Below the pieces are notes generated by a model, which was given only the letters and a program-made list of their open reading frames with translations, did not search any database and was not told the DNA's origin. The position numbers and the translations under genes were made by a program. Positions 1 to 10,500 of a DNA stretch of 37,819 nucleotides are shown here, piece by piece (position 1 is the first letter of the stretch; each line of letters begins with the position of its first letter). This stretch comes from Pinguiococcus pyrenoidosus (lineage: Eukaryota; Sar; Pinguiophyceae; Pinguiochrysidales; Pinguiochrysidaceae). Where the stretch lies: the NCBI GenBank assembly GCA_019677205.1, contig JAAMXY010000543.1, positions 1-37,819 on the forward strand, given 5' to 3'.

Positions 1-308
1 CTTTTTTTTTTCCTGGTCGGGTTTCACGGTTTCACGGGCTGACTGTTCATATTATGAATGTTTCCTGGGATCTGCTAAAGTCGGGCTGGATTAAGGCTCC
101 TACAGTTTTGAATTCTCGCGACGGTTTCCGCTTCAGCGCCACGTCCAATCCTTCCGCACTCCTCTTGGATTTCAACATTTCAAAAATAAGTAAGGCATTG
201 ATAACCAATGGACGGGCTCCGATTCTGCGAGTTCCCGCGGTTTTCGATCTCGAGAAGCCCACCCTCGCCGGATTGGCCTCCTCGTTTTTAAAGCCCGCGC
301 CTCCCGGT
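1..308 (+). promoter_or_regulatory. 5' flank of the retinoblastoma gene
   Basis: This stretch precedes the likely start codon of the retinoblastoma homologue. The reading frame stays open back to an ATG at 54, but codon use there (ATA, AAA, AGT, TTG) looks non-coding and the residues match nothing in the family, so I treat it as promoter and leader. It holds a CCAAT at 204-208 and GTTCCCGC at 231-238. The latter matches the E2F consensus TTTCCCGC at seven of eight positions. E2F control of RB genes is known in animals and plants; here it is only a suggestion. Confidence 0.35.
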
Positions 309-3300
309 ATGGGAAGCATCTCCGACACCTATGATCGAATCGCCAGCGGCCTCGGCTGCGATGACGCGACGCAGGCGCTCGGGCGGCAGATCCTGCGCCA
401 GATCCACGCGGCGCAAGTCAGCTCTTGTATCGCGGAGGAGAGCGAGGTCTGGGCGGCCATTGCGTTGTTTTTAGCTGCCTTCCGAAATGCCGCAGAAGCG
501 TCGAAGTCGGCCCCTCTGTTGGAGGCGTTGAGAAGCAAGGAGAACCTTGCAGACGTCAGCCGCAGAACACAAGTGGAATTGTCGCGCATACTGGGGGCGG
601 CCAAGGTACTGCCACAACCGCGCTGAGCCCACCCCTGGATCCAGGTGTCGAGTTGATGATACTTTGCAGATCAGCATCGTGGACTTCTTCGAGTATGTCA
701 AGCTGCTGCCCACTGGCGAGCTGCGGGCGGCGGACGCAGCCGTCGCCGTGAAGGGCATCAAAGCGAGCTATGTTGTTACCAACGTCATCTACGACAAGTT
801 CGTGAAGCTGTGGTACGAAAATCACGCAAGATGCCTTGCTGCTCTACCGAAGTCGTGTGACGCTGTCCTTACGCATCGTCAGGGCGGATCGACTGGAGAT
901 CCTGAGGAAGGCCACGAACGCGGAGATGGATCGTCTTCTTGACGGGCCGCATCAGGCGAACCTTCCCGGTTTCACTTGGGTTCTGTACTTGATTTCCCGG
1001 CAGTACGTAGAACCCAACAAGCAGGTAGGTATTGCAGAGCGCTGAAGCTCCCCACGTCAAGTGTCCCAAGAGCCTCATCCGAACGCTGACGTCCAAACGA
1101 AAATGGCAGATGGATGTGGTTGCCAGCTACCAGGTCCTTCTCGCCGTACTGAGCTTCGTGCTGAGGCACGCGTATCCTGTCCCAAAGTCCACGCCGAACC
1201 TCGCAGACACGCTGGCAGGTGCGGCAGGCGTGGCCGCGGACGCTGTTCGAGCGCATGAAGACGACATCGAGAAGCTCTGCAAGGAGCTCCTGGGGGCGTC
1301 GCAACTTGAGCTCCATGGAGCAAGGACGGATGACGATGGAGATGGCGCAGCCGTGAGCGGGCATGAGAAGCTGCAAAGTGGTCCACGCTTCGAGGATTTG
1401 CTCCACCCGGCGGTGCTGAAGCGAAACATGCTGAGCCTGAACAGCTTCTACGACCGCCTGGGCGTCGACATCACGAGGCTTGACGAGCGATACGTCCTCA
1501 ATGAGCAGCTGTCCCATCTCTTGGATACGCCGTGCAGGGTGACGACAAGTGGAAGGCGGCCCACCCCCCCGGAAGGGGCGTCCAGGCAGCTCACCTCCGA
1601 CTACAACGAGCACAGATATCGAACGCCGACGAAGCCAAAGCGAGCTTCGCCGCAGGCCGGTCTCGAAGCCACGCCAACGCCGCTGTCTTCCAGCCAGTCT
1701 GACATCAAGTGGATGTGCAGCCTCGACAACTTTGAGCAGCACCCAGGACCGGCGCTGGTGGCCGCCATGGAGGCGTGCTCCGAGAATCCGCAGCCGACCA
1801 TGGCGCAGCGGATCGACGGCGTGTTCGACGAGTTTCAGAAGTCGCAGTTCGCTCGGTCCCTAGAGAAGCACTCCAGGGATGCGCGGAACTCCACTCACGG
1901 AACGACATCGGGCAAGGCAGAGACCGCCGAGGCGGTCGATGGCGACGACGAAAACCCTCTCGGCCTTGGCTTCGGCCGGGGCTTCGGCTTGGAGAAGGGG
2001 AGGATTGTGGCGCTGTACTACGCAGTTCTGGAGGACATGATCCAGAGCGAGACGCGCCGCCTAAGATCAAAGGATCACAGCGCCATCCTGCGGAACGATG
2101 TTTTCCACAGGTCGCTGCTGGCGTGCTGCTGTGAGGTGATCCTGAAGCCGGCCTGTGTGATCGCGTTCACGTACCCCGACCTGCTTGGCTACCTGGGCTT
2201 GACGAGCTTCGACTTCCAAACGACAATCGAGCCTTTCGTCCGCGCTGCGCCCGACCTTCCCAGCGGGCTGAAGCGACATATGAACGATCTGCTCGACGTG
2301 ATTCTCCTGCAAGACGCCTGGAAGGACGGTTCGCCCCTTTTTAGCGCGCTGGATGAGCAGCGGGAGTCCGGCGTGTGGCCGTTGAGTTGCATCCTGGAGA
2401 AGCCCAGAAGAGCTCCGGAGCTGCTGGAGAGGAAAGAAGAGAGCGAAGGCGAGCCTGAGACGAAGCACGAAGCAACCGGTGGGAGGCGCACACGGATCCT
2501 GAAGACGTTCTTCAGCCGCGTTCTCGCTGCGTCGGCGGCTCGGTTGTACGCGTTGACACGGCAGCTGGCGCTCGACGATCTTCTGGTTGACCAGATCTGG
2601 ACGCTGCTCAAGCACTGCATCTTTGAGCATCACGGCCTCCTGCGCGGTCGCCACATCGACACGATGCTGCTCAGCAGCATCTACGCGGTCGCCAAGATCA
2701 CGACGCCTTCCTCGGCGAAAGCACGGCTCACCTTCAAGAAGATCATGGGTGCCTACAAGAACTCGGCCTTCAGCTCGCTATGGCTCCAAGTGGTGGCCCA
2801 CGTGCCGCTCGGGGAAGGGCAGGTGAGATGGACGGAAAAGGCAGAGGACACGGTGCCTTGTCCTTGCCTGCTTGTCCTTGCCTGTCTCGGTCTGCTAACG
2901 GGGAATCTCTGGTGGGTCTCAACAGGCAAAGCGGAACGGCAATATCATCGAGTTCTACAACGCGGTCTTCATCAAAAGCGTCCGAACTTACGTTCTGCGC
3001 TTTCAGAACTCCGCGCAACGGGCGCGCGGGTATCAGCGGTCGACTGGCCTTCCGCATCCGGGCATCCTGCGGTCGCCACAGCGGCTCCACAAGTCGAACT
3101 TGTTTCTCGCCGCGCCTGGTGATCTGAACAACCTCGCAATGACTCCCCGAACACGCGCTCTCTATGCCTTCGGGGAGTCGCCTTCGAAGGACCTCCAGCT
3201 CATCAATCGGGCGGTGAACAAAAGGCCGCCACCCCTCGAGGACTATGTAGATAGTGACGAGTCCGCCGAAGAGCAGCGGCGCAACAAGATCGCGCGGATA

Positions 3301-3354
3301 AAGAGGCGATTTCCAGTCCTGGACAAGCAGCAGCAGGGGCACGAAGGATCGTGA
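309..3354 (+). CDS. RB1: Retinoblastoma (pRB/RBR/MAT3) homologue
   Basis: Pocket protein that, in animals, plants and Chlamydomonas, binds E2F-DP and chromatin factors in the nucleus to hold cells before S phase. Model: exons 309-605, 670-812, 853-1024, 1110-2822 and 2926-3354, giving about 917 residues, close to the family norm. The second intron (813-852, 40 nt) is uncertain; a phase-0 alternative is 802-898. Exons 1-4 carry the N-terminal cyclin-like domain (ISIVDFFEYVKLL; VASYQVLLAVLSFVLRH). Pocket A is about residues 400-612 (YYAVLEDMIQSE, NDVFHRSLLACCCEV, LTSFDF). Pocket B is about 671-800 (IWTLLKHCIF, RHIDTMLLSSIYAVAK, IIEFYNAVF). The RbC core TPRTRALYAFGES lies near 847. Residues equivalent to human Y709, K713, Y756 and N757 of the LxCxE cleft are all kept. 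SP/TP sites near the C-terminus suit CDK control. The start is placed at ATG 309; ATG 54 is the in-frame alternative. Confidence 0.93.
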
Positions 3355-3442
3355 TGACGAGCGCCCAATGATTTCCGCTGCTTCGACGGGCGTGGGGAGA
3401 GAGCTTGCAAAGTTTCTTTTTAGTGTTGCGTGGGTAGCTTTT

Positions 3443-3540
3443 GACTTCTGGCTTCTAGCTTTTGGCTTCTGGCTTGTGGCTTGTGGCTTGTGGCTTGTGG
3501 CTTCTGGCTTGTGGCTTCTGGCTTCTGGCTTGTGGCTTCT
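3443..3540. repeat. 7-bp minisatellite, 14 units
   Basis: Fourteen tandem copies of a 7-bp unit, consensus GGCTTST (S = C or G). The first and third units are degenerate (GACTTCT, AGCTTTT). It lies in the 356-bp convergent spacer between the retinoblastoma stop (3354) and the proteasome stop (3711), so it is outside coding sequence. Apart from this repeat I see no gene in 3355-3710. Confidence 0.95.
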
Positions 3541-3710
3541 CCGGATTTGGAAGGCATTTACTTGGATGGGCATGGATAGTTTTCCGCTGTGGCAATGAGT
3601 GCTACGAGCAATTTTTGCAAAGAACGCGTGTTGCTCGACTGGCGCTTCAGCGAGGAGTCCACGGGCACAAGCCGCATCCATGGTTCAACCCTTGCGCAGC
3701 TAGGAGCGGC

Positions 3711-4715
3711 CTATGTCTCCATCGGAGTCTCGCCGTCTCCCTTGGCCTCTTCCGCAGCTTCCGCCGGCGCCGTATCTCCTCCGGAGGTGTCTCCTTCCGC
3801 GGCCTTGATTTCTGCAGACAGGGTGTTGACCTCGTCTTCGGAGACCTCGGTAGCGCCATCGCTGCGGACGATGACAAGGCCCATGTTGCTCGAACCGGAG
3901 TCGACGACTTCGAGAAGCGTTCGGACGGTGAGCTTCACAGCCTCCTCCTCAGAGAGCCCGGCCGTCCAGTTGTTCTCCAGCAGCTCCCGCATGTTCTTGC
4001 TGTTCTTGCCCCCGATCGCGTTGGCCTTCCACTCGCTATATGTGCCCGCCGGGTCGGTCTGGAAAAGCTGCGGCGAGCCGTCTGGCGAGAAGCCCGCAAG
4101 CAGCGCTGAAACGCCGAAAGGCCGCACGCCGCCCCTTTGCGTGTATCTGCGTACAAGATGGCCGCTTGTGGTGAGACGTCCGTAGCTTGGTCTCCAAGAT
4201 GCACCGAGCCTCCGGCCTTTCCACGATCCCTCCCACTCGGTTGGCCGCTGGTGGATCCTGAGCTTCGTACCTCTGCTGCGTCTTTGCCAAGAAGCGAGAC
4301 ACATACTCCACCGAGGGCGCGTCGTCGCAGGTGAGCCGGTAGCTCTGGCACTCGATCCGGGCCTTGGTGGTGAGCACCCGCGCATCGGCGGTGAGGCCGG
4401 CAAAGGCAGCGGTGATGTGATCGTCCAGCTGCACGACCTTCCGGATGGTGCGCGTCTCGCGCAGCTTTGCGGTCGCGCGGCGCTCCACGCCCAGCACCAC
4501 CACGTCGGTCCCGCGCACACCGACCACTGCGCTTCCCGCCTTCACCGCATTGATGGCATATTCGACCTGGGTCACCGGATGCAGGCGATGAGAACGGCAG
4601 AAGGGAGGCTTCGGAGGCGTTACAGCAACGGATCGAGGAGCTCGGAGAGGCGGCGCACCTGAAATAAGTGGCCGTCTGGGGAGAAAACTGTAATGGCGCG
4701 GTCGTAGCGACTCAT
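3711..4715 (-). CDS. PSMA7: 20S proteasome alpha-4 subunit (PSMA7/PAD1 type)
   Basis: Alpha-ring subunit of the 20S proteasome; alpha subunits gate the chamber and are not proteolytic. Exons on the minus strand: 4715-4659, 4566-4271 and 4146-3711. Introns are 92 nt (phase 0) and 124 nt (phase 2). The product is 262 residues. The N-terminal alpha signature is split by intron 1: MSRYDRAITVFSPDGHLFQ joined to VEYAINAVKAGSAVVGVRG. Then come GVERRATAKL, LDDHITAAFAGLTADAR, RIECQSYRL and GGVRPFGVSALLAGF, which match alpha-4 most closely among the seven alpha types. About 15 residues more than usual form an acidic Ala/Glu-rich C-terminus ending in ETPMET. It is divergent to the EH-domain gene across 512 bp and convergent to the retinoblastoma gene. 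Confidence 0.96.
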
Positions 4716-5227
4716 CGTACTCGCACGTTGCAAAGCTGCTGCGCTCAACGCCGCGCTGTTCGCGCCAAAGTTTCGAAAAGATTTGTGTCGCAGGATTTCG
4801 TTGGAATTCGGAAGGATGAAGAGAAGAAGACCTGAAGCCAAAGCATCGGCGTTCGTCATTCGTCACACGCTGGACGAATACTGACATGCGCGATATCCGC
4901 GAGAAGGCGAGAAGGTGGCATGACGAGTAGCGAACCAGCGCCGAGCGGCAGCTCCAGGGGCGCCAATCAGAGAATGCGGATGTGTTGAAAGGAAAAACCT
5001 CCGCTCTCAACTCCATCGATCATTAGATGCCACAGAAACTCTCAGATACTTTAACATTTAGAAACGCTCCTCCTGTCACACGCCGTTCTCTTCATGCTTC
5101 ATGCTCCATGCGCATCGCCCGATAGTCGAGGCCCATTTGCGCGCCTTCTCCAGAATCCGAGGTTTTTGAATTCCGGCCGGTACTGAAGAGCCGTTCAAAG
5201 GAGAGAGAGAGGGAGAGCAGCAGACGG
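4716..5227. promoter_or_regulatory. Divergent spacer between proteasome and EH-domain genes
   Basis: 512 bp separate the start codons of two genes pointing away from each other, so both promoters should lie here. I see no convincing TATA box and no coding sequence. A purine-rich run of GA repeats at about 5200-5222 sits just before the proposed EH-gene start. Confidence 0.4.
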
Positions 5228-6703
5228 ATGTGGGGCTTGCGGCAGAACCGAAGACGAGGTGAGCAAGGCACTGGACCGATGTTTCAAGCGCGTTCGAAGC
5301 TCTGACAAGTGAAGTACCTGACAATTACGTCTTAATACTTTGCTGTCGGCAGCTCCGGCTAGGCGACAGCAGGCCGTCACCGCGCCAACTTTCCAAGTTC
5401 TCCGAGAGATTCCGCCCGGCGTGGGGCACATCCGCGCAGATGAAAGACTCGTCCTGGTCACCGTGCCTCCCTCCATGCGTCCTGGGACCACCATTCAGGT
5501 GAGCAGCGCCCTCCGCTCAGGAGGAGAAGAAAGACGGCGAAGGAGTCTTGAGATGAGGGCTTGGGGTCGGAAGAACGGAAGATCCTGTGAAGAGGCGAAA
5601 GAGACGCGGTGGTTACGCATCATGTGGACGCAAAGCTAACCAGGGCCCTCGCGATTGCGCACGTCTGTAGGCGCGAGTCGAAGGCCGCACTTTCCACATC
5701 CCGGTGCCTCCCAAGTCCGGCTGGCGGGGGAATCAGTTCTATGCCAAGGTGCCGCTCCCGCAGCCGGCCGCGCCACCAGCCGTCGCGGCGGCACAGCCGC
5801 CGCAGTATCGCTACCGTGCAGCGCCGGCGCCAGTGGCTCCGCCCGGTGCGTACGGGGCTCCGCCCCCGGCCGTGCGACCTCCGCCTGCCTATGGAGCGGT
5901 CCAGACGGTGGTAAGTGCCCTCCCTGCTGTGGAGCATGCTTCTCTCACCTCCGACGCCTGGCCCTTGCCACCTGGCATCTGACACCGGACGCGACGGGAC
6001 TCTGCACAGGTTGTCGGCGGCGGAAGTGCGGCAACCAATGGATCTGCACCCGTTGTGGATGCTCCGCTGGCCGAGGCAGTGATCATGGACGACTCGGCCG
6101 AGCTGGCAAGGATGCCCATCGCGACCGGTACTGCCTTCGTGGTCTCCCAGAGCGGCGGCGGCGGCGGCAGCAGCAGCAGCAACAGTGGCGTGGTTCACCA
6201 CGGACCTCAGGTGCGTGGTAGTTCGGAGCGGCTCGGACATGTGTCCTCTTTCATGCCTTTTGTCGTGCTGACTCTGCTCTCGTTGCGCTCAGCCGCGAGT
6301 GGGCGGGTCTCCGGTTCCGTCCGAGTACTCTACGGCGAATCCGTTTCAGATGAACGCACCACCGGAGGCCGAGCCGGAGGACGCCGCGGGGTCGCACGGG
6401 CTCGATCCGGACTGGCTGCCCGGCCTCTTCATGGAGGAGTACCGGCGGACGTTCTACCTACATGAGCCCGTCAATGGCAAGCTCACTCCCGACAAGGTCC
6501 GAGACGCCCTCATTCAGACAGGCACGCCAGTCGACGTGCTTCGAGAAGTGTGGGAGCTGGCAGACGCAGACCGCAACGGCGAGCTGGATCTGGAGGAGTT
6601 TGCGCTGGCGATGTTCCTCTGCACGCAATCCCAGGCTGGCCAGCAGCTGCCAGATCGCTCGCAACCGCTACCTAGAGAGCTCATGCCGCCGTCCAAGCGA
6701 TGA
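5228..6703 (+). CDS. EH-domain (Eps15-homology) protein with Pro/Ala-rich N-terminus
   Basis: EH domains bind NPF tripeptides in endocytosis and membrane-traffic factors. Exons: 5228-5258, 5353-5498, 5671-5910, 6010-6210 and 6293-6703, giving 342 residues with all phases agreeing. The first tiny exon is inferred: ATG at 5228, a GTGAGC donor, and phase-1 joining to 5353; no Met opens the next exon. Residues 44-90 hold paired VTVPPSMRPG and FHIPVPP motifs, a repeat-like module seen in many algal proteins. Residues 88-140 are Pro/Ala-rich. The C-terminal EH domain (about 248-342) has GKLTPDKVRDAL, a complete EF-hand loop at 297-308 (D-A-D-R-N-G-E-L-D-L-E-E) and the closing LMPPSKR. A native NPF lies at 222-224. 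At one EH domain and no ATPase it is much smaller than Eps15, intersectin or EHD proteins. Confidence 0.85.
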
Positions 6704-7564
6704 GGCTTCGGAAGAGAGTCCCGAGGCGCATTTGAGCTTGTAGGAGATCTTCTAGCATCGTGAGCGTGAGCAGGGCATCTGGCCTGCTCGTAGCCTTAGC
6801 CTTGAGAGACGCCCCTGTGGGGGGCTGCGGATATGGACATCGCGGCTGGTCTGCAGCATCTGCACACTGGGACTAGCCGCGCGTGTCGTTTGCTGGTTCC
6901 CATCGTCGGCGGAGGCATTTCTCTTCTCGATCAGAGTACGACCACCACCAGGAAGCGTGCGTAGTTTGATGAGAAAGACAAGAGAAAGCACACAAAAAGC
7001 GAGCACAGGAATAGGAACTTTGATCTTCAATAGCCTTGCGTTGCGCGGAAGCAACATCGTGCGCTTCAACCCCTTGCTGCCTGCAGTACAGGACCTTTCT
7101 CTTTCAGGAGGCTACGCTCTACACAGGTCGGTTGACGCACTCGGCTTCCTTGGTGCGACCCTTTGTATACTGTATGCGAGTGCGCGCGACCTTCAACACG
7201 ACAGTAGGATTCACCTGCAAGCGCGACGCGCAAAGCGCAGAAGGTGCCATAGGACCCTTTCCCAAGGCCGCCCGCGGCGCACCAACGGGGTGAGAGCGTC
7301 ATCGTCTGGCGTCTTCTGATTGGCCATCTCCGTGCTGGTCATATAGACTATCCAAAGATCGTCACGAAACGGCTTTCAACCGAAGCGACAGAGACGGAAA
7401 TGTTCTTAAAGGAACGATCCGTTGGCACCGGAGCGCCAAGCGCGCCTTCATCCCAGATTTTTCCACCCTTGGGGACGTACCAGAGAGGCCTGCCGTCTGC
7501 TGACGCCTAGCCAGCACTCGTGGTCGCGGTTGCCACCGGAGCGGAGTGTTGGCTTGGAAAGGCA
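6704..7564. other. Spacer between EH-domain gene and giant gene
   Basis: 861 bp without a well-supported gene. It contains a doubtful minus-strand ORF (6752-7057, listed separately) and a hairpin at 6768-6789 with 7-bp arms GAGCAGG/CCTGCTC shortly after the EH-gene stop. The promoter and leader of the giant gene should lie in the last few hundred bases. No TATA box is obvious. Confidence 0.5.
6752..7057 (-). CDS. Doubtful small type II membrane ORF
   Basis: Uninterrupted minus-strand frame of 101 codons from ATG 7057 to TAG 6752. After a basic start (MLLPRNARLLKIK) comes one hydrophobic stretch (VPVLAFCVLSLVFLIKL-like, about residues 14-30). A polar, Arg-rich remainder follows. The pattern would suit a signal-anchored protein such as the start of a Golgi enzyme. 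However, the rest lacks any family motif, and the frame may equally be chance in spacer DNA. I do not recognise it. Confidence 0.2.
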   Translation of the reverse strand: MLLPRNARLLKIKVPIPVLAFCVLSLVFLIKLRTLPGGGRTLIEKRNASADDGNQQTTRAASPSVQMLQTSRDVHIRSPPQGRLSRLRLRAGQMPCSRSRC

Positions 7565-10500
7565 ATGACGTTGGCAGCCGTCGGCTTGCTAGCCGCCGCG
7601 CTCCTGCTGCCCGCAGCAGCCCAAGGCGGCTCTGCAGTCCTGCAGAGCTCGGTGCTGGAGGTGGCCGTGGGCGCTGCAGGGTCGTTGGGAGATGCCGAGG
7701 CCATCGCGTCCCATGCGGAGAACAAGACCTACATCTTCGTCGACGAGGTTGGGGCCATTGTCCCCGTCATCGACGGCGATGGCTTGGGCTTCGTTGCGCG
7801 CGCTCCCGGCGCCGCTTGGAACGAGAGCACGGGAGACTTCATGATGGTGTTCATCGCTGTGGAAGGTACCATGGCGCCCAGCGTGATGCAGCCTTGCATC
7901 CCAGCGGCAACATGCTTCGTGATTCGCACTGATGACGACCGTGGTTGCAGGCTGGGGATTGTACGTGGCCAACGAGGCCCTTGGCACATCCTTCAGCGCC
8001 ACCTTTCGCGGGCTCTTGGGAGAGAATGAGAACTTCCGTTCCACTCCGGAGCTGCATGAGCTCGGCACCGGAGACCGTCACGTGGCGATCACGCGTGGGG
8101 ACGTCACCGATGCGTCCGGGCAGCTGCGCGTAACGCACGTGTTCTCGTTGCAAGCGGCCTCTGCTACGCTCGCTGCGGACGTCTGCATTATGAACCTCGG
8201 GCCGACGACCTTGCAGGTGCGTACCGCGAAGCTTGGGCCACAGCTAGCCAAGCCCGTTTCATCAAGCCGTTCCATCTCCGTTTCTCCGTCGCTTCCACTA
8301 GGACGTCACGTACACCAGGCAGCTCGATCCGCAGTCGGCACAAGACGAGCGACGGACCTTGAACTTTCTTGGCCACGAGGCCTTTGCAGGGCAAACGACC
8401 GTGTCCGCGTCGAAGCTCTCCCCTGGCACGGGAAATGTGACGCTCTTCACGCCGGAGAAGAACAACGCGCGCACCAAGAGCAATGCCGCGTTCTTCCCAG
8501 ATGTCTTGTCGGGGTTTCCGCCGATCCTGGACCCATTGTACGCGTTCGAGTTCGACAGCAGCGGTGCGACGCCGACCACTTCGGATGACAAGCTGTACCT
8601 CTCCCTGCGGAAGGAGACCCTTGCAAGCGGAGAGACGCACTGCTTCGATTTTGGGTACTACGTCCAGACGGAGCCCATCTCGACGGCACTAGAAGAAGTC
8701 ACTCAGAGTTCGAACTGCCTGCGCTTCCTGCATGTGGCCATGGCGCCGGCGAATGAAAGCCTGGTGGCCCTAGCAGTCGACGAGTCCGTTCTGGACACAA
8801 GCAACCTCAGCGCGTTGATCAACATAACCAGTGCTGCAAACCCAGAGCGCTTCGTCCTCGTAGAGGATGTGGTCGTGGACGTGATCTCTTTGAACGATGG
8901 CGCAGATCGGCATGGCGTTGTGTCCGCGTTTGTGGACCTTGGCGGCCTTGCCGACGACGACGTCTTGCTCTTCAGCGCGGAGCTGAGGCAGAACGACTCC
9001 GTCCTCTGCCGCGATGATCGCGCTTCGTTCCTCGCTGGTGACCCACGGATCGAGTTCATGTCTCAAGGCGGCCTCGAGGACGGCGCGGCATTTCCGCTGT
9101 ATCAGTTCAGCCAGAACAATCTCTCCTTTCAGGTGACCTTTCCAGAGAACTTTACCGCGGCGGACTACGCATTGAGCGTGCAGCTTGTGTATCACGACAC
9201 GGATGTCAATGAGCTGGTGGCCGTGGCGGATGCCGCTTCCGTGAGCTCGGCCACCAACGTTGATGGCAACGTCACGGTGTTCGACGCGATCGTGGATGTC
9301 ACGTCCTTGACCAGAAACGACACCGTGCTGCTCCGGGCGCTTCTGACGTCCTCGACGCAGCCCTTCGACTTCGAGCCGCGCTCGTGGGCGACGCTGGCGC
9401 AGGTCTTTGAAGAGAACATTGCGCCGACGGTCACGCTATCGCATGCGACGCTGGACGAAACTTCCGTCCCAAACGCGTTGGTTGGAACCCTCTTGGTCTC
9501 CGATGACAACGTCGGGCAGAACCACGTCCTGTCGATCGTCGACAACCCCAACGACATCTTTGCCATCGTCAATGACACCCAGCTCGTCGTGCGAGACGGC
9601 GTGGATTATGAACAGCTCGTTGCGTCCTTTGGCACCAACGAGCTCGAGGTCAAGATCATGGTGGACGATCAGCAACTGATCAATTGCTGCACCGAGAGCG
9701 ACTTTGTCATCGAGGTCCTCGACGTGAACGAACCTGCGCGTAGCATCCAGCCTGCGAACTTGTCGATCTTGGAGAACGAACCCGTGGGGACACTGCTCGC
9801 GAAGCTTGAAGCCGTGGACGATGACGTGGGCGACAGCCACCTCTTCTTCTTGATAGACTCGAGCGTCGTGGTGCAAATCGACGCGTCCTCCGGCAACGTG
9901 ACCAGCCTGGTCGCCTTCGACTACGAGACGCAGAGCGTCTACGAAGAGGTCGTCCGCGTGGTGGACGACGGCATCCCGTCAAAGTCTGCTGACTTTGTGC
10001 TGCGCATCCAAGTTGACGACGTGCCCGAGGCGCCGACGTCCTGCAACGTGTCTTGCGCCTTTGCGCCGGCGAATGGTACCGATCCCTCCTTCGTCTTCGG
10101 AGGCCTCGGGTGCATCCTGCCCGAAGGCACCGATGCGGCCGCGCTGATCCTACGAGTCGACGTGCCCGAGGATGGATTCACGTACAATTTTACACTCACC
10201 GAGGCGTCGGAGCTAGACACGCTCGTGACGCTCTCCAGCAACGGCACGCTCGAGACGGCGGCGGATGCTGACATCGACTTCGAGTCGATTTCGACTCCTT
10301 TTCAGAAGTTCGAGGTGGATGTACGCAATGCGGCGTTGGCGGATCTGAACTACGTCTGCACCTTCACCGTCCAGGTCGAAGACGTGGCAGAGCCGCCGGT
10401 AGCCGAAGACCTTTTCTGCGAGACCGTGGAGAACCTCGACGAGGGTGACTCCTTCACAAACAGCACCGGGGCCGTGTCCGCCTGCCTGGTCACGGCGGAG

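Noticed and set aside
54-308. N-terminal extension of the retinoblastoma protein
   Set aside because: The frame is open, but residues match nothing in the family and codon use is unlike the rest. ATG 309 directly precedes the conserved domain.
3600-3710. Possible tRNA B-box (GGTTCAACCC at about 3682)
   Set aside because: No cloverleaf arms or A-box could be paired around it.
7036-7319. Two overlapping forward ORFs before the giant gene
   Set aside because: Neither shows motifs, a convincing start or splice links to the giant gene, whose own signal peptide begins cleanly at 7565.
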